From Gordionus sp. m RMFG-2023 (Eukaryota; Nematomorpha; Gordioida; Chordodea; Parachordodidae), in the NCBI RefSeq assembly GCF_954871325.1, contig NC_088775.1:59807561-59871560 (forward strand): a DNA stretch of 64,000 nt. The letters are read 5' to 3'. Below are positions 35,474 through 47,027 of the stretch, one piece after another (positions within the stretch are counted from its first letter, which is position 1; every line of letters begins with the position of its first letter). A program made the translations under genes and the position numbers. The notes under the pieces were generated by a model. The model was not told where the DNA came from. It worked only from the letters and a program-made list of their open reading frames with translations, and searched no databases.

Positions 35474-37174
35474 CTCTTTTTAGTTTTTTGTAAAAAATTA
35501 TTTTGTTTCAAAGTTTTTTGAATTTAATCTAATTATCGCAAAATCTGAAGCCGCAGCGTCCACTGTTAGAGGTGATAGAGAATTTTAAAAACAGATTTAT
35601 TATGAAATCATATGCTATAATATTTTTTGTTATATTATATCATACAATAGGCTCTGGAAAACCAAATTGTAGAATTAAATACCTACGTTTTAACTTACGA
35701 AAAATGGGATTCTACATTGACTAAAAGGACAAAAGTACTCCTATCCCTACCCAACCTATCTAACATCCTTTCGGTTTTTTAAAAAACGTTAATCATGATT
35801 TTATAAAATTAAATTTAAAAAAATAACAGTTTTTGGTTACGATTCCTACGGATGATTATGATACGCCTAGCAAATACAGTGTGCTTATTCGATTAGATGA
35901 CTATTCATTAATGTTGATATCCAAAGGTAATATGAAATATTTCTATTCTCAACATTTAACAAATATAGTTAAACATGGTTCAATCTTTCGGGATTAATCT
36001 TTATAAGGGACCGTTTAAATGGGACTAGTTTATTTTTACTAGGGATCCAACAGAACCTGAACCGAATCTTCATTATTTATTATCCAAACTAAACTGTTAA
36101 ATCATCTACCTAAACCGAACCTAAAAAGGCCTGTCAACCCGGTTTAACTTCATTATTTTATGTTTAATAAATAATGTGAAATTTCTTACTAGTATATTGC
36201 CAAAATTTTAATTTATATCCGTTTAAAAATTATCATTCAATTCTGATTGATAAGTATCAGCCACAATTTTTATAAATTTTTCTGCATCGTTATTTACAAT
36301 ATTTTTTTGAATAATGTTTATATTTAAATTTCAATGATGTTTATATACTAGTTTAACAACACTAATGACGAAAAATTATTTTGCTATTCTTTTTTGCTTT
36401 AAAAATCGCTTATGTTATTTTTTTCTTCAAAATTAATAAATTTATTTACTTATATTTTTTAGATTGAGGACATAGCCTTATATCAACGTAATAAATATTT
36501 TAAAATATATTAGGTAAAATTAAATGGGTTAGAGAAGAGGCATTGGCCTACATCGAAAACATTGAAATGCTCGATCTCCCCATTGCTAATAAGCACGCTT
36601 TAACATCAGAACAAGGATACCTCGAATCAAGTTAATTTTATAATTTGACTCAGTTTTGACTTATGTTATAATAAGAAAAATATAAATTTCAATAAAATAA
36701 TTTCTTTTTTAAAATACAATTTTGATTATATGTTCTTGCTTAAAGGTAAAGCAATATTATATATAAGAATATGTAACGGTAGCTAGATAATCATAATCCT
36801 ATCATAATTAAAAAAAAATTTTAAAAGAATATTTTTTACCAAACTAATTTTAATTAGATGTACACTGATTCATAGTGTCCCAATCCGATCATATTCTTAA
36901 TTTCATTTGCTGATTCCTTGCTTATATTGATTCTGATTTTTTATTACATAAGTATATCTCATATTAAATAGGTGTTCAAATTCAAATATGTTTTTCTCAT
37001 CTAAAAATATAAATTTCTATTACTAATTATCACTTCTGCCAAAATCTTGCCTTCAGTCTCACATGGTGGGAGAGGTGCGATAGTTCCAAACGGATAAGTT
37101 TGCCCTGAGACATTGTCGCATAGAAGTTGAAGTTAAGATTTAGTTATTGGGCTACAAATCGATCAAAAATTGGC
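35474..37174. other. no gene recognised
   Basis: AT-rich DNA. Around 36040-36150 a short aacctgaaccgaatc / aaaccgaaccta run resembles hAT subterminal repeats, but no element ends are clear. No domain-bearing ORF. Confidence 0.4.
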
Positions 37175-37630
37175 CATTTTCTTGAACCTCTTTTAAATCG
37201 AATGAACTTTGCCTGATGATTATATATGTTGTGAGGACCTGTGCAATTTAATTTTTTATTAACTCGATTAGCTCCGGATATATGATGGGTCAAAGCCTGA
37301 AAATGGTATCCTTAATTCAAAAAAATCGATAAAAATAAAGATTGTCTAAAAACCTAAAAAAATATAAATGATAGAAACGTATATTTGGTATCATTAGATA
37401 GCCCTTAAATCCCTTTCTTAAAAATAATTTAAATTTATAGATCCCTATAATTTATATTTTTGAGTAATATATATTTTTATCGGTTTTTCTGAATTAGGTA
37501 GGACGCCCCAATTTCAAGCCTTGACCCATATATCCGGAACTAATTGAGTTAGAGCTTAAAAAATTTAATTGAATAGGTTCTCACAACATATATAATCAAC
37601 ATGCAAAGTTACATTCTATTTGAAACAGGT
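37175..37630. repeat. imperfect palindrome, arms about 140-150 bp
   Basis: The left arm (cttgaacctcttttaaatcg, gattatatatgttgtgagga, gctccggatatatg) is mirrored on the right (catatatccggaactaat, tctcacaacatatataatca, ctatttgaaacaggtct). The loop is about 170 bp. No ORF spans it and no target duplication was found. It may be a fold-back MITE or an inverted duplication. Confidence 0.7.
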
Positions 37631-39384
37631 CTACAAAACGAGATCGATTTTAATAAATTTATAATTTTTCAAAAAAGGTGAAGGGAAATAAAACAAAAGG
37701 ACATATAAAAGTATCACGATTAAAACATTTTTAGATATTCTAATAAAAATTAAAAAATTTAATATAAGATTCTTTAGTTCCTGGGTGTGGTACTCAATTT
37801 TTTTTTCTATCAATAAGTTTTTATATTCATATTAGAGGTCGCAAATGGTAAAATCTTTTAGCCCTGCCCAGTTAGAATTTAAACTTGCTGAAAAAGTTAT
37901 TAGAAAATATATAAAAAAATTTATTCAAAAATTTTTAGTTTAATTTTCATTGGGTCTTTAACATTTCTTCTGTTATATTTTCATTTGTAGGAGTTCATCT
38001 CAGTATATATACATATATTGCAAGATCATTAGCTGGATAGAAGTTGTTCCTAAATAACTTCAAACTATTAAATGTAGAAAATGACCATACATACAAGATA
38101 GAGTAGCTAGAGCTAATATTAAACATTTGTTTTAAGACTTATAAACTGCTCGAGGGTTTTTAACTTCTCAATGCGATTTTGAGAACGTTATAGAGCTTAA
38201 GATCTTCTTTATCGTTTAATGATGGTTTATCAGCTTAACCTGGGAAAGCCAGTTTCCACTCTGATATCTTTCCCCACTTTTTACGGTCCCGTCGCTATTA
38301 GTAAGGCTTATTATTCTCATGTAACCCGTTATCATATTTATTGGTCTTCTCGAGGTCTTCTATCTTAGCCTTATCGTCTTTCGTTATAAGTGCCAAAACT
38401 ATCTCACTCTATTTCTTCTCATCACCACTAATCTTTTCTATTCCAATCTTTTCCCACAATTCTTTGCTTTTCTCTCTTTTATAGATACCCTACACCATTC
38501 TCATCTCCTTTCTTTCCATTAACTTTATCTGTTCGACATTCTAGACTTTACAGCTTACATAAACATATCCTCCAAGCTCTAGAAATACTATTCTATCTGT
38601 TATAATAGACGACATCTATCGGAACTTCTACCATTTATATCTGACCCTTACAACAACAGAATTAACACCTCCGTCTGCGTTCACGGTTTCACTCAAATAA
38701 CAAAACTCCCAATTTTTATAGAGTAGTTCCAATGCCGATATTTTAACCACTCTTTTCTACATTATCATGAACCTATTTCAATCTGATTCCTTAAAAATAT
38801 TTCCTAATAAATGAAAATTTACTATTCATAAACCTAGGATTATTTTTAATGATTCCTTAATCCTAGAATCAACATTTCAATATTATTTTTTTAAAATTAA
38901 TATTTATACATTTTATAGCTGCTTCAATTATTCAATTTAACATAAAATTTGATGGCCTTACTTACAAGAATTAGATAGAAATAACCGATAGTATCATAAT
39001 TAGTGTGAAGTGATCAGCTTCGTTTTATACTTCTGATATAGTTGATGAGGTACTTAGTGATGCAGCACTCCATTTGAGCCATCATTAAAATTTGTTCTCG
39101 CCAATAATTAACTAACTCACATATAAAAAAAACGGCTAACTCAGTATTTTATTCAAAAAAATATTACGCAAGCCGGAAGATTTTGATCATAGATGGCACA
39201 AAGGTTTGGACATCTGTTAGCGAAATCTCTAGGCTTAGGCAATATTTTTTTTAGCTAAAATATTGAATTAACCATTTTTAGAAAACGGCTCAAATGGAGC
39301 GATTTTATATCATTAGAGCTACTAACGATGAATATAGGGCAAAATATTTTAAGTTTTATAAAGCTTCAGATAGTCATAATTAAT
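37631..39384. other. intron filler around the LINE relic
   Basis: Apart from the LINE tail at 38380-38730, which may extend toward 38110 on the minus strand in degraded form, no gene or repeat was recognised. The ORF at 37631-37813 is a translation of AT-rich DNA. Confidence 0.4.
38380..38730 (-). pseudogene. LINE (RTE-like) reverse transcriptase C-terminus
   Basis: The minus-strand translation reads FCYLSETVNADGGVNSVVVR, then two interrupted segments ending MSSIITDRIVFLELGGYVYV, then ERKEMRMVxGIYKREKSKEL. This follows the well-known LINE tail YLGSxVxxDGGxxxxVxxRIxxxWxKWRxxSGVxxDKxxPLxLKGxxYxxxVRPxxLYG...EMRMLRWMxG. It has several stops and lacks the catalytic blocks. The strand above is pyrimidine-rich and stands out from its AT-rich surroundings. 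Confidence 0.72.
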
Positions 39385-39521
39385 TATTTAAAAAAATTTT
39401 TATCTATAGATGTAAACTAATAAAACTATAAGGATAAAATTTTAAACTTCTGGTCTATTTAATTTTAAAATGAGATTAAGTGTTTGCCAACCCCCGTGGT
39501 TAACCTAACCCCAGTCTCTTC
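39385..39521 (-). mobile_element. pogo/Tigger end fragment
   Basis: It matches the outer 130-140 bp of the inverted pogo copy (35330-35471), including tttttatctatagatgtaaact and the terminal taacctaaccccagtctc. Only this end is present. It is more diverged than the two larger copies and is probably an older or independently truncated insertion. Confidence 0.8.
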
Positions 39522-41010
39522 TACCCTCAGCACAAAATGTAATAAAAGAAATAGTTAGCCCTATGGAATTTTTTGATATATTTTCAAATCATTTTTTACC
39601 CGGTAAGTTATATTTATTTTTGCATTATTTCTTCACAATATTCAACTCCTTATGCCAAATACTTTTTTGTTTTGATACAATTCAAATTATATTACCTTAT
39701 GCAATTAATATTTCTTGTTATTCAACTTATTATGCCAAGCAATTTTTCCCTATTCACAATTATACTTCTTCATAATAAAGTCTCATAAGTGTAATATAAA
39801 CTTAAATAAAAAGTAATTAACATTTTTTATTTGAATTCTTGTAATTTTTGTAAAAATTTCATAAATTATTCCATTTTAAATGAAGATTTGATATAATATA
39901 AATATTAAATTATGGAATATAAAGTGATTTATTATGTTTGCACAGGCCATGAAATATAGTTATATTTTGTTCAAAAATGCACAGTCAGCTTCACTGGGTT
40001 TGAACATAACTACAAATTGACTATGAAAAGTTGTTTTTTTTAGTTTAGAAAAAATAGAAATTATAAGAAATGAAAACTAAGTAATGTACGGAAATCTATA
40101 AATTAAAAGCTTTTTAAAAAGAGGAATTAAATATCGATTAATATTGTAGATCAATGGCATAACTACAGTGTGTTTGCGTCAGAACACCCACCATCCAACA
40201 ATACTACATACTTTCTACTGGAAGGACAGATTTTTTAGAGTCCTAGAAAACCTCCACTCCTTTAAGTGAAAACTTTATAAAGGTCATAAAATGGCTATTG
40301 CAGGTTATTTTTTTGGTTAATTACAGGTATATTTTAAATAAAAGAGAAAACTACCTCAACCCTTTCAGGCACTATAATATTAATTGGAAACTATTTACGA
40401 AGTTAAACTTAATACTTAGAAGACTTTTATTAAAAACACCAAAATATAATTTTATATATATAGGGTCTGCCGTCGTTTTCGAATTGAAACTCTTATTAGA
40501 GCCCAAATACATAAACAATATTTGATATATTTCCATTCGATTCGAACATCATAGAAAAAAATGATCAATACCCTTATTTTTACCATTTTTTCGAACAAAT
40601 TCTTATTTAAACGAATTCATTAAATGAATTGCACTAAACTTAAAATTTATTCAATAAAAATCAGTTGAATATAAAATTATTTTTAAAATTTGCGAATTTA
40701 TTTGCTTAAAATAATTTTGTGCATCAATGATATTGCATAAAATTATATCATAAAATAATCGAAATAAGCTTTTTTAATAAAAAGAATATCTATAAACTTA
40801 TTTTTGACTAAATAGAAAGTTGTGATTGTAATTTTGCCTTATAAGATTTGGAAATTAATATAGAATCAAATTCTTTTAAAGGAGGTTTACAAGTAATTTT
40901 ATGCTTTAAAAAGACCATCTTTGTGTTATGTTGAAAATACTAAAAGAAAATTTGTTCATTAATATAAAAAAATATTAATTAAAAAAATGTAAAGCGCATG
41001 TGCATAATTA
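39522..41010. other. no gene recognised
   Basis: AT-rich. Overlapping short frames at 39563-39788 and a 75-residue frame at 40298-40525 have no recognisable motif and compositions typical of random AT-rich translation. Confidence 0.4.
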
Positions 41011-42542
41011 GTTGGAACCAGTGGTGTAGCTAGCATGGGGGGTTTAAATGGGAGGGGGGGCTTCGCCTCCAAACCGCATTTTAAAAATTTGCCAATATTT
41101 TGTGCTTTATTAGTGTCTAACCACTATAGTAGCCAGCATAAATGAAAAAAAATATTAGTAACAAAATTTTGGCCAAATTTATGATTAATACGCGACTGAA
41201 AGCAATATTCTGAAAATTTTATCAATGTTTATTCAATTGTAAATTAATTGAATCCATTCTGTATAGAAAGAAGAATAAAATTGCCCCCCCCCCTCAAACC
41301 CCCCATTTTTTATGATCACTCAATATATCTTATTCTATGTTAAAAATAATCATTTTAATTAAATTTTTGCATATAACAAAATTTTGCAGAGAATTTCATT
41401 ATAGATTTTATTTAAACACTTTAGTATAAATAACATCCCTTTATTTAACTATGTATATATTTTAATGATAATATACAATAAAATAAATTTCAAAATGTAG
41501 AAATTTTATATTAAAAATTTATTCTAAATAACTATATTTAAAAAAAATAAAATTGCAATAAAATATGAGTAATTCTTGTACGGTATTTAAAAATATATAA
41601 TTCAACAATTATAATTAATATAAATGAAATGAGTATATTAATAAAACATAAATATTTCTTATAGGAGATCTGCAAAAGTAGGAAAATCGGGTTCGGGCCT
41701 AATATTTTTAAAACAAATTCGGGCCGGGTTGGGTCGCCTTTGAAATTTTTTTAAATATATCTAAATATATCAATTTTATGTTAAATTTTTTATGTAAAAC
41801 AAAAATATTTGATTTTATTTATGAAAACTAGATGCCATATAACATATATCTTTTATTTTGAGTATTCATAAAAATGAATTTTTATATTTAAATAAATTCG
41901 GGCCAGGCCGACAAAACTTTAAAAAAATTTCTGGTTCTGGTAGCAAAACTTTTTAAAAAAATTTGGGCCGGTGTAACGTGTGAAAGTGATCTGTGAGATT
42001 TCGAAATCTCACGCAATCACTTTCACACGGATGGGTTGTGAGATTTTGATGATAATGGCTCCCGATGTTTTTGAAGCGATAAATCTAAAGCAAAAATTTT
42101 AATGACATGAATTTAAATGATAATATAATATAGAGACAATAATGGTATAAAACCTAACTGTTAAATTATAATCTATTAGAATAATATTTTAATAATGCTT
42201 TGCAAGATATATATCGTTTCATTTTAAGAACTCATCTTTATTTTTTTAAGATCATTAAGTCGAATAACGAGAGCTGTAAAATCAAGGAACATCATTAAAG
42301 TTAAGGATATAAAATATAGTATAGAGACAATAATGGTATCACACCTAACTTATTTAATTATAATCTATGTTTTAAAATAATATTTTAGTAATGCTTTGTA
42401 AAATATATATTGTTTCATTTCAAGAGCTCATCTTTATTTTAATATCATTAAAGTTAACAATATAATAAAATTTCTCTTTTTGATATATATAAATTTAATT
42501 AAAAAGTAGATTATATATAACAAATAAAATTAGGCATTACAA

Positions 42543-42618
42543 GGTGTGGTGGATAGTCTAGTTAGTAAGACTTACATTACCTATCCTCAAAATGCGGGTT
42601 CAAATCCATGTAGCGTAC
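42543..42618 (+). other. tRNA-like segment (box A/box B) inside Ginger1
   Basis: gtggatagtctagttagtaa resembles a box A and gggttcaaatcc is a perfect box B, about 45 bp apart, as in a tRNA gene or a tRNA-derived SINE head. The acceptor and T stems do not pair well, so it is not a functional tRNA. The same segment is at 54173-54248 in the second Ginger1 copy. Confidence 0.55.
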
Positions 42619-43683
42619 ATTTTTTATTTAAATTGTTTTTTTATCTATCTTATCTAAATAGTCGCCGCTTCTCTATAGTTTTAAATTTATATTTTTAGTC
42701 TGCATATCATACCAAATAGTGTGTGATAAGATATGCAGATTAGAGGTCTGTAATGGGCGGGTTTTGCGAAAAGATTTATTTAACCTGCCCTCGCTCTCAC
42801 TTATAATTTTTTTTATATATATTTTGTTTTAAAATTATTTTATGGCTGGTTTGGCTCTTTTTAATGTATTTTTAATTAAACATATAACATGGAATATTAT
42901 GAAAAACTATTTACTGTTCTGCTCATTTCGCCTGAAAAATATCAAATTCTCCCAAATTTTTTAACCCTCTCGCCCAATGTTGAAAATATTTTTTTTAAAG
43001 TACGGGCGAAAAAACCACCCAATCCATACCTCTAGTTCAGATTATTGATAGGAGGCTCCAATCAATATCATAATTAAAGTTTAGCAATATTTAGGTAGGG
43101 AAGAGATCCTTACTAACATGCTAATTTACACAACATGAAATTTATAAAATAACCAAATACTCCGATCCCATGATATTTCTTATACAAAGTACATCTTCTC
43201 GATAGACATTAATTTAGACAAAGCTCATATATGACAGAAAATTTACTAGAGGCAAACCGCCTTTTCTACCCAACCCTTTAAAAATCACTGCAAAGAAACA
43301 GTAAGATAAATTCTTAGCCTAAATGGCTTAATCGTAATGCTTATTTTGTTTACCTAATATAATGTTTTAAAGATAATCCATCTTTATATTATTTTGTACT
43401 GAATTGGGTCACAAATATTAGATAAAACTTTATTTGGTATAAGAAAATAGACGAAGAACTTTATTGATATAAATATTTATACATAATTTTAAATTTAATA
43501 AAAACATCATGGAAAAATATAATTATTATCATATATTGCATATCAGAATGTAATTGAATATTATTTATAAACTACAACTTTCATAAAAAATATATATATA
43601 AGGCGATAAATTATAATATGAATGAAATATATTTATATATTTTTATATAAAAATTTTTTTTTAATAAAAATAATAAATAGTGA

Positions 43684-44220
43684 TTAGATGGAAGATAAAT
43701 CACAATCTAAAACATTTTCAAAATGACTCCCCCCATTTTTTATATAAATAAAATTATTATTAAATATTTTAATATTGTCGCGAATATAAAATGGGTCATA
43801 TCGGGCCCATACAAAATTATCATTATATTTTATATAAGTAAAAATAGCGGTATTTAACATTGTGCCCATCGCCCTGACTTCTGTGTCAGAAGCCCATATC
43901 TGCTGTGTCATTAAATTATTTAAGACATAAGTTTTTATGTTCGTGTCTTAAAGATAATTTTCAATTATCTTTCCCATCTCGGATGTTAGCATAAATTGTG
44001 CCAACCATTGCCTGAGAATAACATGGGAATTTTGAGCTCCAGTAAGCTCTACACTAATCGCCCTAAATTATATAAAGTAGAATAAAATGAAATTTTATAT
44101 TAATATGTTTTACCTATAAAAACAATTTCTATCACCTTCAATTTGCACCAGGATGGTGGGTTCACCAAGTTGTTTCCCATAGTCTACATCCCGACATCGT
44201 TTGGGAGGACTTAGACCATC
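43684..44220 (-). pseudogene. OTU-like cysteine protease segment of Ginger1 transposase
   Basis: Exon 1 (about 44220-44114) ends LVQIEGDRNCFYR, the OTU nucleophile motif (GDGNCxxR) with its Cys. A 51-bp GT-AG intron (44063-44113) follows. Exon 2 reads AISVELTGAQNSHVILRQWL, then TSEMGKIIENYL, then after a small gap IWASDTEVRAMGTMLNTAIF, WARYDP and GGSHFENVL, with the expected catalytic His. In Ginger1 transposases this domain follows the integrase. The adjoining integrase is absent here. The ORF at 43684-43911 is the last part. A break after NYL separates it from the upstream half. Confidence 0.82.
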
Positions 44221-46185
44221 TCTATGTGATAATCTAAATTAAATTTTAGTTGTAAAATAGCATTTAATAATGCCTATATGTAAAATTTTATCAAATGTTC
44301 TTACATATATATATATATATATACACTTACATTTGCAGCTATAATTAATTTTAGATGAAAAAAAGATAATAATCAATGGCCTGAACATTTTTCAATGTTA
44401 AAAAATAATATATTGCATTAAACTTATAATGGCTAATTTTAATAAATTAATCATGACATATCTAAAATTTACTTTCCCCATAGAATAATTGATTTTCTAT
44501 AATCTTGAAGGCGGTGTTAGAACATTTTAGGAAGTCATATATATCATTATAATTTGAGCTAAAATATTTCTGAAATAAAAAATATATTGTTAAAAATTTA
44601 CTTCATAATGAAAAAGAATTTCAAATTAAATTGTATTATATAGAAATATTTCTAATTTGACAGCCTCATTCAAATCTGACGTTTTAAAAGTATATTTAAA
44701 TTAATAATGCGAGATTTTAAAAATATCTATGAGATTTTGAAATATTGAATAGCCGTGAGATTTTGATGATTTAAATGGCCCCCAATGTATTTGAAGCGAT
44801 AAAAATCAAAATCTCATGAAATCACTTTCACACGGTGTCAGCCGTGAGATTTTGATGGTGTGAAAATTCGAAATCTCACGGTAATCATTTTCACACGTTA
44901 CACCGGGCCAGGCTTGAAAAATTAGGCCCGATGAAGATCACTAAATCTTAGTGCAAATGCAATATTTTTATTAAAAATAGTATAATATATAAATATAATG
45001 ACTAAGAATTCATTATAATTACGTTTTGAATATAAAAATTTTATGACTAAGAACATATAATAATATAGCAATTTTAAGAATTGAATTTATAAAGAGAGGT
45101 CTACTTCTCTTTGAGATTTGACTTATATCTAGAATCAAATTTTTATCTGGAATAATCTCCTTATAAATATTTAATATTGCGAATCCATTTAAACGGCTTT
45201 CACCGGTTCTATTCTTAAATAGGTTTTTAACCTTTTCAAAGTTGAAAAAGACCTTTCTTTAGTGAAGGTGCTAAACGGGAAGGTAACTAAAATAATAAGC
45301 AATGTTTTGATATTAGGCAGGGAATCTAAAGTGCAATTATACATGGAAAGGACTGCAAAGCATATTTTGGTCTCAAAGAGTACTCTATTCTGTCAAAATT
45401 TTTATACCTAAATTCAACATCACAAAGTTAGTTATCATACGATCCTGATAATTCATCAGAATAAAACTCTGAGATTTTCTTAATATCCTCTCGCGTTTCA
45501 AGTGTATTTAGACTCAACCGGCATAAGAAAATAAAAGTTGTTTAAAATAAAATTATGACTAATAAATCTTTCCTTTTATTGAAATAAAAGTTGTTTAAAA
45601 TAAAATTATGACTAATAAATCTTTCCTTTTATTGAAATAAAAATGTATCAATAAGGGGAGTAAAAATATTTATTTTATAAAAATCCTCAATCGTATATGC
45701 ATCAATGTTTAAGCGATTGGACTCTCTAGAAACTACTCTATGTTTAAAACATTTAATCCCAAACATATTAGCGATCACTTTTACTTTCTCATTATATTTA
45801 CCAAATTAAATGATTTTTCTTTTATTTAAAAATTAATTAAAATTTTTAAAACTATCTAAATTAGTTTGACAATATAAATTTTATTATTAAATTTATAAAC
45901 ATCTAATTTAACTATGCGAGAAAAAATTTGCAATATATTATTATTGTTATTTAATATTTTACATATAATTTTTAATATATATTTTTAAACCATGTTATCA
46001 TTTAAAATTGAAAATTCTTAATTGTTTTTTTAAATATATTTCATTTTCATATCGTATATGATTTTATTTATAGATTAATAAAATTATTCGCAATAAGAAA
46101 AAAAAATAAATTTTTTTTCATTGGTTATGGGGGGGGGTCAACCCCAACCCCCCACTCCCCCCTTGTCTACTCCACTGGTTGGAAC

Positions 46186-47027
46186 TTAGAAGGAACGTAT
46201 TTTATTTTATTAATGAATATCCTGATATGGGTAAGGGGAGGTGCTATCCATATAATACCACTTATTTTTATAAAATATATTTGAAAAATTTTATTTATTT
46301 GAATAATTATTTACATTTTTGCTATAAGAATAAATTTCAATAGAAAACAATATTCAGGTGAATCTTTGGCCAATATTATTTATAAAAAAATAATTTCAAC
46401 AGCAAGTGCTTTAAAATGTTTTTTTTTAAACAATGGACAAAATTATCCTGTTACAGCCGTAATTTTCAATTAACTGCCTTCCAAACCTCGAGCTAATATT
46501 TTATTAAAGTCTTCTATCAAAATAATCATAGATGAAATGTCTGAAGCTATTGATTCATTTTTAATGGTCTTCGCAAGAGTATTGGATAGTATCAGCCATT
46601 AGGAAAAGAGGCGAAATCCACAATTCTCATCAGCCAAAAGAGCCCTAAAACAACTTCGAGGCCCTTTTTGATCAAACAATAAATATAATTTTAAATTATT
46701 TAAAGATTCCTGACCGTCACCGGAGGAGGATGACTATTATTAATTTTTACATTTTCTTTGTTGGTTGTTGGTCATTATTTTTATAATCGTGATATTTCTT
46801 TTTTTATATATATATTTGTTTTTATTTCATAAAAATTAATTGACTTGATATAATTTATTTCCTTGAAAAGTTGGTTTAAATAAAATTTTAAATTATAAAA
46901 AATATTATAAGGAATTTTTAGAAAAAGTCAAATAAATATATAAATTCCGAAAAAAGTTAAAGGCATTTTTATGAATTTTGCAAGTTTATCTAGCACTAAT
47001 GTAACAAAATTTTTTTGTTGTTATTAG
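46186..47027. other. end of the long EMC1 intron, no feature recognised
   Basis: AT-rich, with some open but unassignable pieces near 46560-46660. An EMC1 exon could hide here but no family motif is recognised. It ends in a polypyrimidine-like tract and ttattag acceptor at 47027. Confidence 0.35.

Larger units (their letters stand above)
41972..44902 (-). mobile_element. Ginger1 DNA transposon, internally deleted (2.9 kb)
   Basis: The termini are TGTAACGTGTGAAAG and, in reverse, TGTAACGTGTGAAAA, with CCGG on both sides (41968-41971, 44903-44906). TGT...ACA ends, CCGG duplication and a C-terminal OTU protease are the published hallmarks of Ginger1. The ends are internally palindromic: gtgtgaaagtgat / atcactttcacac and gtgagattt / aaatctcac modules alternate in both orientations. 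The minus strand carries the OTU segment (43684 to about 44220). About 640 bp present in the second copy are missing, along with the integrase core. Confidence 0.88.
41662..44942. mobile_element. non-autonomous hAT, middle layer of the nest
   Basis: The left end TAGGAGATCTGCAAAAG and the right end (reverse) AGTGATCTTCATCGGGCC belong to the CAGAGAYCTKCA family. cgggccgggttggg-type subterminal repeats follow. The flanking 8-mers atttctta and aaatctta agree at 6 of 8, and the undisturbed site is visible in the related element near 2700-2720. About 350 bp remain once the Ginger1 insertion is excluded. Exact ends are uncertain by one or two bases. Confidence 0.7.
41019..46177 (-). mobile_element. 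hAT transposon (ZMYM1-type), outer layer of a three-level nest
   Basis: The ends are CAGTGGTGTAGCTAGCA and, in reverse, CAGTGGAGTAGACAAGG, flanked by the perfect 8-bp duplication GTTGGAAC (41011-41018, 46178-46185). Terminal G/C runs and the following ttagtgtctaaccactatag block match the element at 2084-4686. Its interior is disrupted by a second hAT (41662-44942) that itself contains a Ginger1 element. Residual transposase similarity remains only as scraps on the minus strand near 45350-45790. Confidence 0.88.
7541..47027 (+). other. presumed EMC1 intron (about 39.5 kb) filled with transposons
   Basis: The N-terminal EMC1 exons end near 7540 and the next recognised EMC1 exon begins at 47028 on the same strand. 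About 220-280 residues of the family (end of the first propeller and part of the second) were not found between them. Either further small exons hide in this interval, or they are too diverged to see, or they are lost. Most of the interval is identifiable mobile elements or palindromes, listed separately. Confidence 0.55.

Noticed and set aside
39563-39788. Two overlapping hydrophobic small proteins
   Set aside because: Low-complexity F/I/Y-rich translations of AT-rich DNA with no motif or gene context.
42543-42618. Functional tRNA gene
   Set aside because: Box B is perfect, but the acceptor and T stems do not pair and the segment is embedded in both copies of a transposon. Kept only as tRNA-like.
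43684-44220. Host OTU deubiquitinase gene, or Mutator-type (KDOTU) element
   Set aside because: The segment is inside TGT/ACA termini with CCGG target sites and, in the other copy, follows an integrase-type zinc finger. Both fit Ginger1; Mutator elements make 9-bp duplications.
46560-46720. Missing EMC1 exon before 47028
   Set aside because: A short open stretch exists but I could not align any block convincingly with EMC1.
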